From assembly GCF_026262505.1 (NCBI RefSeq), contig NC_067206.1:28411896-28475895 (forward strand): 64,000 nt of DNA, given 5' to 3'. Source of the stretch: Trichomonas vaginalis G3. Lineage: Eukaryota > Parabasalia > Trichomonadida > Trichomonadidae. The notes beneath the pieces are model-generated. The model had not been told where the DNA came from. It did not search any database and saw only the letters and a program-made list of their open reading frames with translations. Position 1 is the first letter of the stretch; every line of letters starts with the position of its first letter. Made by a program: the position numbers and the translations under genes. Positions 9,736-19,093 of this stretch are shown piece after piece.

Positions 9736-10395
9736 TTAAATTAGTGTTGTCGTTTGTATTGTAAAATATGCGTTAGTGGTTTTGTAAAGTGTCAAATTCA
9801 CAAGTATTGGGTAAGGTGGAACGCAGTGCCACCATAACCAAGACTTGTATACTAACTTTTTTATAACGTCTGGGAAACTATATTTTAAGTTCAACGTTTC
9901 ACCTCCTTTCATAACGTATATCTTGTCAATGACATTATATGAAACACCACAGCAACTAATGTCGGGTTCTATTTCTTTGATGTTTATATCGTCTGCCTCT
10001 GTCAAAAGTTTCAATAGTTCTTTCAAAACTTCATGAGGTGCAATGACATATAAGTTCACTTTTACAGGGTTGTGTTCGACCAAGTTTAACATTATACCTA
10101 AAGCTTGACAAATCTTCTCCTGAGTTTGAAGTTTGTCTTTCAGTTGTTGGTAGTCGTTTCGAATATCTGCAACAGAACTTAAGTCTCTGTTAACTTCAGG
10201 ATATGTTGGTTCTTTTACAGGAACAATTGTTATACCATCTTCGTCTTCGTATGGTTTCCCCATTTCAACATCTCTGTCTTTGACATTGACAATAACACTT
10301 TGACTGTTTGTTTGAGTTGGTGAATTTAACTTCACATCTGCCACCGCCATTAAACCTTTTGAAACACTTACGCTTCTATTTTTCGGAAATGACAT
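9736..10395 (-). CDS. unknown Polinton protein, 219 aa
   Basis: A minus-strand gene whose likely start is the ATG at 10395 (MSFPKNRSVSVSKG); the upstream extension of the frame is antisense to the next gene and is ignored. Residues 100-190 look like a compact alpha/beta domain (YQQLKDKLQTQEKICQALGI, then VKVNLYVIAPHEVLKELLKLL). It ends with several Cys and Trp residues. No membrane span. The divergent partner starts at 10414, so only 18 bp separate the two start codons, which must share a tiny promoter. Confidence 0.5.
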   Translation of the reverse strand: MSFPKNRSVSVSKGLMAVADVKLNSPTQTNSQSVIVNVKDRDVEMGKPYEDEDGITIVPVKEPTYPEVNRDLSSVADIRNDYQQLKDKLQTQEKICQALGIMLNLVEHNPVKVNLYVIAPHEVLKELLKLLTEADDINIKEIEPDISCCGVSYNVIDKIYVMKGGETLNLKYSFPDVIKKLVYKSWLWWHCVPPYPILVNLTLYKTTNAYFTIQTTTLI

Positions 10396-10413
10396 TTTAC
10401 TTAGAATAAAAAT

Positions 10414-10833
10414 ATGGACGCATTCGAGTATCTCTTCGAATTGAAGCAAAACAAAGTTTACACACACAAACAATACAAGTTCATTGACAGAATAGTTCTT
10501 TACACAAACAATGGAAAATGTTATAGAATAGCAGTCTTTGCTGAACCTAAATATTTTCATAAAGCAAAGAAAGTTGGTATAACTGAAATGGTGAAAGTTC
10601 TTGAAGCAGACAAAAATATAACTTCAAAACTTACAGATATTTCTAAAGGTAAGTTTATAATACAATATTATGTCAAAACAGGTGTCATAACCATTTACGA
10701 TGGTGAGAAAAGTGTCAAAGAACAACTTACTGACCTGCTGCCAAAATCTGCTCGATGGAAGCTGTCGTTATGCCAATCTGAGGAGCCCCAGCAGGTTTCA
10801 TCGAACGAATCTTCAAAAGAGCATCTTCCGTGA
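10414..10833 (+). CDS. unknown Polinton protein, 139 aa
   Basis: A Lys-rich 139-residue protein (MDAFEYLFELKQNKVYTHKQ at the start), soluble, with beta-strand-like alternation such as KFIIQYYVKTGVITIYDG. The last roughly 35 codons are antisense to the 3' end of the capsid-type relic, so the two genes overlap tail to tail by about 107 bp. Its 3' end may therefore not be ancestral. Function unknown. Confidence 0.45.
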   Translation: MDAFEYLFELKQNKVYTHKQYKFIDRIVLYTNNGKCYRIAVFAEPKYFHKAKKVGITEMVKVLEADKNITSKLTDISKGKFIIQYYVKTGVITIYDGEKSVKEQLTDLLPKSARWKLSLCQSEEPQQVSSNESSKEHLP

Positions 10834-12336
10834 AAAGTGCTATTGGTTTTGTAAACTTCTTTGCTCTCAATTCATCTGGACCGTCTCTGTCACCAGTATA
10901 TTGTATTTGTACAGTACCAACAGTTGAAATACCACCCATAAAGTCTTCTGAGTCAGCAAATGGAATGCCAAGCCAAAAGTTTGAACGGTCTCCATTTGTA
11001 TATTGAGTTTTTTGACCTCCTGTATGAGTCCATACTTTCACATATGGCATAATAGAACTTTGCATTTCAGGGTTAATGGTTGTTGTGAAGTTGTTGTTAA
11101 AGTTCATAGCATCTAATGTCAAGTTGTATGACCTCATATCCTCAACTGTAGAATATTCTTCTCTTGGATAATATTTGCCATCTATGTTTATATGATATTT
11201 AATACCAGGGTTGTAGAAACAAGAATAGTCATTTATAGTTCGTCTGAACAGTACAAACATAGTATCTGCATGTTTCATTGCAGTTGTTAAGGCAATATCT
11301 GTTCTTGCACCTGGGTCAGCACTTTGGTTTCCAACTTCACCTGCAAAGTCTTTGACAGATATTTGGTGTATAGGGAACATAAGTGGAACTGCAATATATT
11401 TGGCAGCTAAAGCATTTGAAATATCTGGGTCCAACATATAGACTGCAAGTCTGCTTTCTATTCTCTTGCATTCAAATTTTTCGCATGTGAACTTAACTGG
11501 GTCCATACGTTTGCACCACCATTATCCTTCATATAGTAGTTTACTTCATTGTTGAAGTTTGAGAAACCAAAGTCTAAGTCAACTTTGTTTTTGCAAAAGG
11601 CAGCGAATGTTTCCTGAGCTGTTGCTTTGGCTTCAATAGTGAATGGGTCTTGTGTTGGTGCAATGACTAAGTTATTTTTGCTTGGAGTAAGTTCGATAGA
11701 AATTTTTCATGCCCAGTTTGGCAAGTATCTTAAAAACCTGAAGATGAGGAAAGATGACAAAGGAACTCTAAGTTTCAGTTTTACTTTAGTGGCAGCAGTT
11801 CCATCTGAACCAGAAAGGTTAACATAAACTCCTGGAACGTTAGGGTCAAGTCTTCTTATTTTCTCAATAGTTGCATACTGGTCTGTTTGTTCTCTAGCTT
11901 GTGGTTGTACTGAGTTTCTCAAAGCGAACCATTCATAGTTTGCCCATGTTACTGTTTGAACTAAGTCAGAGTTAGAATATATCTTATATCCCATAAAAAC
12001 TTCTGGAGCATATTGGTATCCGACATAGAAAATTCCATTGCAACCTTTCTTGTCAGACAACTTGGCAGAAGGTTTTATTTCAATGTCTTGTTCCACGTAT
12101 AAGAATGAGTTGTCAATAGAAATAATATGAAACCTGTCGCAAGCAATATCTACTGTTGTTGAAGAACCTTCTCCAAACTCACCTACGTTTCCATAAGAAA
12201 CAGCAGTTGTATATTCGTAAGTTCCAGGAACTATTTCTGACCTTCTAATGGCATTGTCGCATTCGTTATACCATTCGGAAACATTTCCGTTCATGGCATC
12301 CAAAACTGTTGGCGTAATATTCTGAGCGGCGTACAT
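10727..12336 (-). pseudogene. capsid-type double jelly-roll gene relic of the Polinton, copy 2
   Basis: Protein text on this strand parallels the capsid-type gene at 6928 block by block: SIDNSFLYVEQDIE for DLYNTFITYKMEGQ, FYVGYQYAPEVFMGYKI for FWIGFDDAFYAVAGYQI, KLKLRVPLSSFLIFRFL for KLRLRIPVRKFLPLEAI, and YMLDPDISNALAAKYI for FSLDPNIYTELVEHY. Overall length is similar. It is broken (one or two breaks). The relation shows an old duplication within the lineage, now strongly diverged. It may originally have served as a second capsid or vertex component. Confidence 0.55.
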
Positions 12337-12499
12337 TTCATATGGGTAAAAATATAGAATAGTTGGATTTATATGTCATAATAGAACCCACTCGGACCAA
12401 GCTTTACTTTCTTCCTGGCTGAGTTTTTAACTCTTCTTTTTCCTTCATTGCCACTACTTTCACTAGATGAAGTTACTTCTTCACTACTTTCACTTTGTT

Positions 12500-13279
12500 C
12501 TACTCTTCTCTTCTTCTTTGGTGTCGCTTTGGTAACTTGCCCTCTGCTTCAAGTTGTTGCATCTTTGCCTCATGTTCACCTAGTATGTTGTAAATTTCCC
12601 ATGTCCTTTTTGCCTTTGGGCTCTGGTCGCCCATCTCAGGTAACCAATATCCTAGAAAGATTTTGTCATAGTTTGTATTTGAGTCGTCGCTTATTGTTTG
12701 CATGACTCTTTCCTGAGTTTCCGGTTCAAGCTCTTCAAATATAGCTTGTCCATATGGAATAAGCTCGTTTCCAAATATATGTTTTTGTAGCCATTCTGGT
12801 TTTCTTTCCATGTTACCAATAATATCTTTTGTGAATGGGAAAGCTTTTACCCAACGTTTCAGTCTTGCGTCATTTATTTCTGTAGTTGGTTTTATTTTGT
12901 CATGGAACATGTTTTTCAATACTAACATTTCATTTGGTACTGTCCATTTGAGTTTTCTTAAATATTCATCCCTTCTCGGTTCATTGTCTGCAAAGTAAGT
13001 TTTTATGACATTTTGCAAACTTTCGTTTGCAAGGTCATGTACAATAGGTTCTCTTCCTTCTCTCTCCCTAACTCTCTTTCTAAACTCTTCACCAAATATA
13101 CCATCTCTATGGTTCTGTGTAGTTCTTTGAGATAAATGTTCTAGAACGTCAGGTGTTATATTTCCCTCAGCCATGTTCATTTCATACTGGTCCAAAATAT
13201 CTGCATCTTTCATATCTTTCAATGGCATTAAAGCCGCGCTGAAAATACCAGCTATATCTGGTTCACCATTCACTTCCAT
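12500..13279 (-). CDS. unknown Polinton protein, 259 aa
   Basis: An open, mostly helical and charged 259-residue protein (MEVNGEPDIAGIFSAALMPL at the start; EHEAKMQQLEAEGKLPKRHQ near the end) finishing in a basic tail. No membrane span or known motif. It is the middle gene of a minus-strand run from 15693 down to 10727 and probably part of a structural or assembly set, by position only. About 160 bp between it and the capsid-type relic hold no supported gene. Confidence 0.5.
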   Translation of the reverse strand: MEVNGEPDIAGIFSAALMPLKDMKDADILDQYEMNMAEGNITPDVLEHLSQRTTQNHRDGIFGEEFRKRVREREGREPIVHDLANESLQNVIKTYFADNEPRRDEYLRKLKWTVPNEMLVLKNMFHDKIKPTTEINDARLKRWVKAFPFTKDIIGNMERKPEWLQKHIFGNELIPYGQAIFEELEPETQERVMQTISDDSNTNYDKIFLGYWLPEMGDQSPKAKRTWEIYNILGEHEAKMQQLEAEGKLPKRHQRRREE

Positions 13280-13348
13280 TGCGTCTACAACTTCTTGGAA
13301 TTGAGGTTGTAAGTTTATGAACCACCTATCCGGATTAGCTTTATGACC

Positions 13349-13678
13349 TCATCTCATTGTAGTTCCATAGTCTGCAGAAACAAAAGTAGGTTTGTTTCCA
13401 TATTGGTTAGGTTCTGAATGAACTTTAAACAATGTTTCATTTCTATATGTTTTGTTGAAATTTAACCTTTTATTTTCACCGAGTTCAGCCAAAGATTGAA
13501 CGTTATATGGTCGTAAGTAAAAAGGATTATTGTATTTGCGTACATTATCTTTCAGTACTTCCATTCTATGCTGAATATTTTCATCTGATGTTGGAGTCTT
13601 TTGTATGTCGGTAAACATTTTTCGATATCCTTCTACTATGTCAGCCGAATTTTGCTTAGACTCTTGGAAAGATTCCAT
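13349..13678 (-). CDS. unknown Polinton protein, 109 aa
   Basis: An open 109-residue frame that overlaps the end of the upstream 685-residue gene by about 40 bp. It begins MESFQESKQNSADIVEGYRK and is rich in Asn, Tyr and Lys (KYNNPFYLRPYNVQ). No domain recognised. Whether it was always a separate gene is unclear. Confidence 0.4.
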   Translation of the reverse strand: MESFQESKQNSADIVEGYRKMFTDIQKTPTSDENIQHRMEVLKDNVRKYNNPFYLRPYNVQSLAELGENKRLNFNKTYRNETLFKVHSEPNQYGNKPTFVSADYGTTMR

Positions 13679-15693
13679 ATCTCCTCATACACTTGTTGAG
13701 GGTCAAGATTTTTCGGCTGTTCCAAATCTTCATCTAGTTCTGTGAAGTTAGTTTCCAAAGGAGGGACTTGTTCGTTTCCTTCAGGCTCTTCTAGCTGTTG
13801 TTGCTGAACTATTTCTTCCGTGTCTGGTTGTATCTGAACTTCTTCCTGTGGAGTTTCTTGTACCTCATCTGCTGGCATTTCATATATTCCGAGACCGTTT
13901 TTAACAAGTTCCCTCTCTAAGTCATCCGGACTCATAAACCTTTCTTCTTTCGTTCCGTCTCTATTTTTTACGCGTTTCATGAAGAGAGTTGAATTATCAT
14001 TTAGCTCTGACATCAAATATCTCGGAGTAAATTCATCCATGTCATTTGGATGATATGCTATTAAATCATATCCCTTAGCGAGCTTGTATTTTCCAGGTTT
14101 GAGATTATATCCGATTTGATGCTGAACCATAAAGCTAAATAGGTTCGGGTCAGTATTTCCTTCCTTGAACTTTCTAATAGCTTCTTTATATCTGTCACTA
14201 AAGTCAAGAGTATCTGGGTAACCATAATCTTCCTTAAGCATTTTTAAGAATTCTTGGTTTCCTTTTTCTCTACTTCTTTTATGTCTTTGCTCTGTTTGTG
14301 GTTGCTGTGCTGGTTGTGGAGGTGGTTGTTGTGTTGGTTGTTGTTGTGGTGCTGGATTTTGAACTGTTGGTTGCTGTGTTGGTTGTTGTTGTGGTGCTGG
14401 ATTTTGAACTGTTGGTTGTTGTGTTGGTTTTGGTGCATGCCTGTGTCTGTGTCCATGTGACGATGTAAATGTTTTAGGTAGTCCTGGTGCAGGTGCTTCT
14501 CTTGGAGGGTTTGGTGGTATATAAGTTCCACCAGCTGGCACATATGTTCCATCTGCAGCATAATGTCCTACTTGACTTTTCGTTTTTAAGAAAGCATTTA
14601 CTAGGTCTGTTTTGGTCTGTTGTAACTCTTTTTCTTGACTTTCCACAACAGCTGCTCTAACGGCGTCATAGGCACTTTGAACTGCCTGTCTCGTTGCTGC
14701 ATCTGTTATTTTCGTCATATTTTGTGCTACTTCTCTTAACTCTTTGTCGAAACCTTCAGACTTCAGTTTCTTTCCAGATGAGAAGTCGTTCACTAGTTTC
14801 ACCTTACTATGAAGAGCTTCGAAGGCATTCTTAAAGTCAGCATTCATTAAAGCTTCATTTGAACTGTCTTCATCCGCTTGTATTTTTGTCCTTATTGACC
14901 CTATAAGTTGGGCTGCTTTGGCGTTGGCTTGGGCATCTAACCAGTCATTATTAGCTTTTATATATTCTGCGCTTTTCATTGCCTTTTGCATGGCTGCGTC
15001 GTTATTTTTACTTTCTTGTGCTAAGTTTTCATACTGTACGGTTTGGTTTTGCAACTGTAAAAGTTTTTCTGCCTTTACATTTGCTTCAACTTCTTTTTTA
15101 TACTCATCGCTATCCATATATGTCTTCATGGCTTTTTGTTTTATCTCTTCATCTTTCAGTACTTTATATTGAGTAGTATGGTTTTTCAAATTTATAACAT
15201 CTTGTTCCATTTTTGCTACTTCTGCTGCTTTTTCTGACACTTTTTTCGCATATTCCTCTGTACTTAGTTCTTTCAGTTGTTCTTCTTTCTTCTTTTTCTC
15301 TACGTTTAACTCATTGAGTTTCTTTGTGTGTCTGTCATATTCTAGTTTCTTTTCATTTTCATTTATTTGTTTCTGTATGTCTATGTTTGACTTTTTGACA
15401 TCTGTTATTTGATTTTTGAGTGAACTCAAATTCATTTGACTTTGAGGGTTATAAGCTGTTCCGTCTGCAGCTCCACCATAGCCTGCCATTTTCGCTAAAA
15501 GTGCCGCTCTTAAACCTCCACTCTGTGCACCAATAACTCGGTTTAAAAGCATAGGGTTGCTTGACATTTGTTGCAACATAGTGGGGTCATTCATCATTTG
15601 TTGTTGCAACTGTTGTTGTGGTGTCAGTTTTACTATTGGATGTTTCAATGCTCCCTTCCTCTTACGTATATTCTTACGTAGCTTACGTGGCAT
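13636..15693 (-). CDS. long coiled-coil and Gln/Pro-rich Polinton protein
   Basis: A 685-residue protein with a very basic N-terminus (MPRKLRKNIRKRKGALKH), a Gln/Met-rich stretch, about 300 residues of charged heptad-like coiled coil (ELNVEKKKKEEQLKELSTEE), and a Pro/Gln/Asn low-complexity linker around residues 395-465. The linker contains an exact 45 bp tandem pair (14331-14375 and 14376-14420) encoding PTVQNPAPQQQPTQQ twice. The C-terminal third is acidic. The basic head and coiled-coil body suggest a structural virion or DNA-organising role, which is inference. It starts the minus-strand run and diverges from the gene at 16086. Confidence 0.55.
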   Translation of the reverse strand: MPRKLRKNIRKRKGALKHPIVKLTPQQQLQQQMMNDPTMLQQMSSNPMLLNRVIGAQSGGLRAALLAKMAGYGGAADGTAYNPQSQMNLSSLKNQITDVKKSNIDIQKQINENEKKLEYDRHTKKLNELNVEKKKKEEQLKELSTEEYAKKVSEKAAEVAKMEQDVINLKNHTTQYKVLKDEEIKQKAMKTYMDSDEYKKEVEANVKAEKLLQLQNQTVQYENLAQESKNNDAAMQKAMKSAEYIKANNDWLDAQANAKAAQLIGSIRTKIQADEDSSNEALMNADFKNAFEALHSKVKLVNDFSSGKKLKSEGFDKELREVAQNMTKITDAATRQAVQSAYDAVRAAVVESQEKELQQTKTDLVNAFLKTKSQVGHYAADGTYVPAGGTYIPPNPPREAPAPGLPKTFTSSHGHRHRHAPKPTQQPTVQNPAPQQQPTQQPTVQNPAPQQQPTQQPPPQPAQQPQTEQRHKRSREKGNQEFLKMLKEDYGYPDTLDFSDRYKEAIRKFKEGNTDPNLFSFMVQHQIGYNLKPGKYKLAKGYDLIAYHPNDMDEFTPRYLMSELNDNSTLFMKRVKNRDGTKEERFMSPDDLERELVKNGLGIYEMPADEVQETPQEEVQIQPDTEEIVQQQQLEEPEGNEQVPPLETNFTELDEDLEQPKNLDPQQVYEEIWNLSKSLSKIRLT
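14331..14420. repeat. exact 45 bp tandem duplication in coding sequence
   Basis: Two adjacent 45 bp units differing only at the very end. They encode a 15-residue Pro/Gln unit twice in the long Polinton protein, and the reading frame is preserved. Confidence 0.85.
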
Positions 15694-16085
15694 TTTAAGT
15701 GAAGTTAAAAAGCGGTTTTTGACAGATGTTTATATGACACTTTTTGTTCAGCTCAAAAAACTACTTGGTCAAAGTGTTGTCGGTTTTGTAAAATATTTGT
15801 TATATTGTTCTATAATTTTTTTAAAGTACTCAAATATATACTTTAGAAAAGTGGGTCTATCTCTATGAGCGTTGACGATAGACCATTATTTGTTCGAACA
15901 AATATATACTATCGTATGTTAAAAATATTTTGACAAGTGTAATGTTCGTGTAAAGTCCATCCAGTCAAAAGTTTGTCCGATGGTGAAAAATATGTATTTA
16001 AAAGTCAAAATGTGAAGTTATCTTCTCAAATATTTGAGATGGAACGGTTTGCCAACGGAGACTTTTCAATAAAATAAAATTATAG
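15694..16085. promoter_or_regulatory. divergent Polinton intergenic region with four inverted repeats
   Basis: This 392 bp gap separates two divergent genes. It holds GGTCTATC/GATAGACC (15854-15884, 8 bp stem), the perfect palindrome TATTTGTTCGAACAAATA (15887-15904), the 16 bp palindrome TCTCAAATATTTGAGA (16024-16039) and CAACGGAGAC/GTCTCCGTTG (16053-16062 with 16091-16100, enclosing the AT-rich run just before the ATG at 16086). The arrangement suggests protein-binding sites or a replication or transcription control region; function is inferred. Confidence 0.5.
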
Positions 16086-17366
16086 ATGGGGTCTCCGTTG
16101 ACGAAAACGGTTTATTTCAAACTTTTCTATGAGTGGTCCGAAAAAAACAGTTCATTTTTCATAATGGAAGGAAGAACAAGTGTCGCAAACAATTCGTCGA
16201 CTACCTCTGCAGTTAAAGTTCCTACAACTTATGTCTCACCATTCTCAAAACCCTTACGACCTCCTATAATACCAAAGCAACTTCCTCATACAATTGCAAA
16301 CAAATTGTCCAACAATTTGAGTTCTTCTTCTCAAAACACAACAGAAACAACTCAGCCAACAGGTCAGGCAACAACAACTATCGGAACAGAAGCATTTTCA
16401 GAAGAAGTTCATACCAATCAGACTCCAATCGAACATACAGAAACACAACCACCCGAAAATACAGAAACACATCCAATCGAACATACAGAAACACATTCTG
16501 CAATGACCACTAGGTCGCAAACACGATATATCGCCTTTAGCAAACAATTTAAGTCTCAAATTCAAGACACACAAGATAGAGACACTCCTCTTTCAGAGAA
16601 AGTTCGTAGAAAATACGCAAAGAAAAGGTTCGAATTGTTAGATAAGTTAAATGAACAGTGGGGTTCAGAAGACAATCGAGATTATAACGAGATGTTTCAA
16701 GCTGTCATGGATGCCATTCAGCCTTTTGAAAACGAAATCAAAGACCCTGGCGTACTTGTTGACATGTTTGCTTCATATTTACCTGTTACTGCCAATCTCA
16801 TAGCGTTGCAAGCTATTGACCAGTTCATTCACTTGTTTCCAAAGAACTTGCAGAAGCATTTACAAGAAGTTAAAATTGCTGAATTTGTCCGTATATATCC
16901 AAATTCATACAATTATTTGGAAGAATTGAATGAACATGGTGAAAGGTCATTCTATTTATATTTCTACACAAAAGACAACCAGTCAAAACGACTATACTGC
17001 ATTGAACCTATGCCTCAATTCTTAGACAATTTCCACGTTATAACAACTGTTGCTTTAGATATTCCTGCCAGAGTTCCATATGGAGGAACAGTAACCATCT
17101 CAAGCTTTCCCAAGGACTATAAAGGAAAGCCTCTCACAATTGCAAAATTCACACACAGCAGTTGCCAATTTGTTCAAGATGTCGAGTTCCATTTCCTCAA
17201 CAATACGACTTTCATCATAGAGACTCCTCAAGAAGGTATATACAAAGTTTTCATCGCAGGATTTGTTGCTCCCAATGGCGAAGAAGAAGTCGAAGAAATC
17301 CTCACCTCAGAGAGCGAAGAAGAAGAAAATTTCCAAGACATTCAAGATTCAGAATATACCGAATAA
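16086..17366 (+). CDS. unknown Polinton protein, Thr/Ser-rich N-terminus, acidic tail
   Basis: A 426-residue protein. If translation starts at the second ATG (16164) it begins MEGRTSVANNSSTTSAVK. Residues 90-140 contain repeats of a HTETQPPENTETHPIEHTET type. A helical region follows, then a C-terminal beta-rich domain (VALDIPARVPYGGTVTISSF) and an acidic tail (EEEVEEILTSESEEEE). It is the last gene of the element before host sequence. A 10 bp inverted repeat straddles the first ATG (16053-16100), which may matter for start choice. No family recognised. Confidence 0.5.
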   Translation: MGSPLTKTVYFKLFYEWSEKNSSFFIMEGRTSVANNSSTTSAVKVPTTYVSPFSKPLRPPIIPKQLPHTIANKLSNNLSSSSQNTTETTQPTGQATTTIGTEAFSEEVHTNQTPIEHTETQPPENTETHPIEHTETHSAMTTRSQTRYIAFSKQFKSQIQDTQDRDTPLSEKVRRKYAKKRFELLDKLNEQWGSEDNRDYNEMFQAVMDAIQPFENEIKDPGVLVDMFASYLPVTANLIALQAIDQFIHLFPKNLQKHLQEVKIAEFVRIYPNSYNYLEELNEHGERSFYLYFYTKDNQSKRLYCIEPMPQFLDNFHVITTVALDIPARVPYGGTVTISSFPKDYKGKPLTIAKFTHSSCQFVQDVEFHFLNNTTFIIETPQEGIYKVFIAGFVAPNGEEEVEEILTSESEEEENFQDIQDSEYTE

Positions 17367-17457
17367 AAAAAACAATTTAAGACTAAAAATTTAATTTTAT
17401 TATAATATTTTTATTTTTTTCATCTGGTCTTTGTATCATTCCTCCTCTAGTTTCTCC

Positions 17458-17490
17458 GGGGCTAGAAGGGGCGCAGCCCCTGGAAGCCCC
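17458..17490. repeat. GC-rich two-level hairpin at the Polinton right flank
   Basis: Outer stem GGGGCT/AGCCCC and inner stem AGGGGC-GCA-GCCCCT, separated by a 3 by 3 internal loop. It is strikingly GC-rich in an AT-rich setting. The rest of the 17367-17687 gap holds only AT-rich sequence and presumably the end of the Polinton. Confidence 0.6.
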
Positions 17491-17687
17491 ACGCACCTGA
17501 CCTATATCCAAAATAAAAAAAATTAATTTCATGTCCGCAAGACTTCAACTAGAAAAATAAATACATTATATTATAACAAATCTATATCAAGCATTAAAAA
17601 ATCATACTTCATTGCATTCAATTTGTCTGGCAAATGATGTCAGAAGTTCTCAAAATTGTGAGAATCATAATTAATTTACCATCTACG

Positions 17688-18605
17688 TTAATTGAACATT
17701 TCATTTGTACAGATTGTAATATTACGAGTATCGCGCCATAAAAGAGGCTTTTCTTTGTATGTTTTATAAAAGCAATCCCAAAGTTTGTATGGAGCTTGCG
17801 TTCTGTTGCATTTTTGGTTATATGGTTTACACTTCGCACGATAGAAATGAAAGATTTTGGTGTTATTCCCAAACTTTCTGAAATCAAATTCGTTATATTT
17901 TTGAGGGAAAACTATTCTTGAGTCTATAAACATTTTGTTTAATACTCTTTGATCATTGTACCAACGGCCCATGTGTCCATTGAGCCATTTCAAGTATTCA
18001 ATGGATTTATTCAGAATATTATCATTTATGTACTTAAAATTATTGAATACCATAACACCGGCGTTAAAGTAATTTTTGAATCCTTCAAATCTTCTTGCAA
18101 AATCAAAAACTACGATTGCAGATTGGTTGTTGAAATCATGGAAGTACATATCTTTAATATCTTGTACTACAATTGCATCTCCATCTAATTGTAAGAATCT
18201 TTCCATTTCAGGATGCGCATTAGGAAAAACAATTCGAATATAAGTGTCGTACCCAACTATCCATATTCTTTTAGTCAAGTACCGTGTTTGGTATGTTTCG
18301 AAATAGAATTTTGTATTAAGGATTGGGCGTTCTGCAAAATGAGTTTTATATTTTGGTAATAAATCTGCATTGACAGTTGTAATATAAAAGGAAATATGTT
18401 GATCTGGATGTGCATTGACTACGGCGTATATAGCTGGTCCAAGATTGAAAAGGTCTCCTGACCATGACAATAAAACATTCATGTTACTGTGGAATTCTCC
18501 ATTATACGTGATACCGCCAATAGTTGAAAACAAAACGATGATAAATACTGATTCAATGACTAATATATATATGGAAGATTTTTGAAATATAAAACCAAAA
18601 CTCAT
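17688..18605 (-). CDS. GT8-like glycosyltransferase, type II membrane protein
   Basis: A 305-residue protein with one hydrophobic anchor near residues 11-32 (IYILVIESVFIIVLFS), placing the catalytic domain in the Golgi/ER lumen. The domain has the metal-binding DxD in FLQLDGDAIVVQDI and the family text FNAGVMVFN, both typical of glycosyltransferase family 8 (glycogenin/galactosyltransferase-like, nucleotide-sugar donors). The C-terminal KIFHFYRAKCKPY holds the conserved His/Lys region. Length is typical for a short single-domain member. It stops a few hundred bp from the Polinton edge and diverges from the GT64-like gene. The acceptor is unknown; surface glycoconjugates are a reasonable guess in trichomonads. 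Confidence 0.7.
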   Translation of the reverse strand: MSFGFIFQKSSIYILVIESVFIIVLFSTIGGITYNGEFHSNMNVLLSWSGDLFNLGPAIYAVVNAHPDQHISFYITTVNADLLPKYKTHFAERPILNTKFYFETYQTRYLTKRIWIVGYDTYIRIVFPNAHPEMERFLQLDGDAIVVQDIKDMYFHDFNNQSAIVVFDFARRFEGFKNYFNAGVMVFNNFKYINDNILNKSIEYLKWLNGHMGRWYNDQRVLNKMFIDSRIVFPQKYNEFDFRKFGNNTKIFHFYRAKCKPYNQKCNRTQAPYKLWDCFYKTYKEKPLLWRDTRNITICTNEMFN

Positions 18606-19093
18606 TTAACCCTTGACGTCAAATTTTTGTGGCTCGCCAAGCTCTGTTTTAGCTTGATTTTCATAACACAATAAGATCTCTATATTGATATGTTATCTCG
18701 AAATCAAATGAAAGTCATGTTTCATATTCATTTTTACTATTCTTTAAATTCTGAGTATAATGAACTTCGTTTTTGTCGATGTCTTTTTATATCTCACCCT
18801 GTATCTTTTCTTTTTAGTAACTCAAACATGGTATAATCCTCTGTTGTCATATGTGTGTCAAAAAAGTGTTTGCTATAAAAGGGAAAGTACCGACAAATAA
18901 CCGTTTTTCGCTGTCAGATTGATTTTTTATCAAAATATTGTGTATGCTATTTATTTGGAACTACAATAGCGAAAGTAAAATATATTGATATTGCCTGTTG
19001 AAATGATAAAGTAAATAGCATGAATATTCCTGAGATAATCATAAATATAAAAAACGATAATTGGTGTTTGGTCGGACGATAACCTTAAAAGAT
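18606..19093. other. divergent intergenic region between two glycosyltransferase genes
   Basis: About 490 bp of AT-rich DNA between divergent starts. I see no RNA gene or repeat here. Both promoters must lie in it. Confidence 0.5.

Larger units (their letters stand above)
1..17500. mobile_element. Polinton/Maverick element, right-hand part (virus-like fossil)
   Basis: The stretch carries a KilA-N protein, a protein-primed family B DNA polymerase, two jelly-roll capsid-type genes and many small genes on both strands, which is the gene set of the Polinton/Maverick family known to be abundant in Trichomonas. Integrase, packaging ATPase and the adenovirus-type protease are not seen; they are presumably beyond the left edge. 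The right end lies between the last element gene (stop at 17366) and the GT8-like host gene whose stop is at 17688; I could not identify the terminal repeat because its partner is outside the window. Several genes are open and others are broken, with at least six breaks in total over the visible part, so the copy is a relatively young but defunct fossil. Confidence 0.85.

Noticed and set aside
14244-14561. His/Gln-rich 105-codon frame inside the long Polinton gene
   Set aside because: Alternative frame of the Pro/Gln repeat; no upstream motif and unlike the rest of the element.
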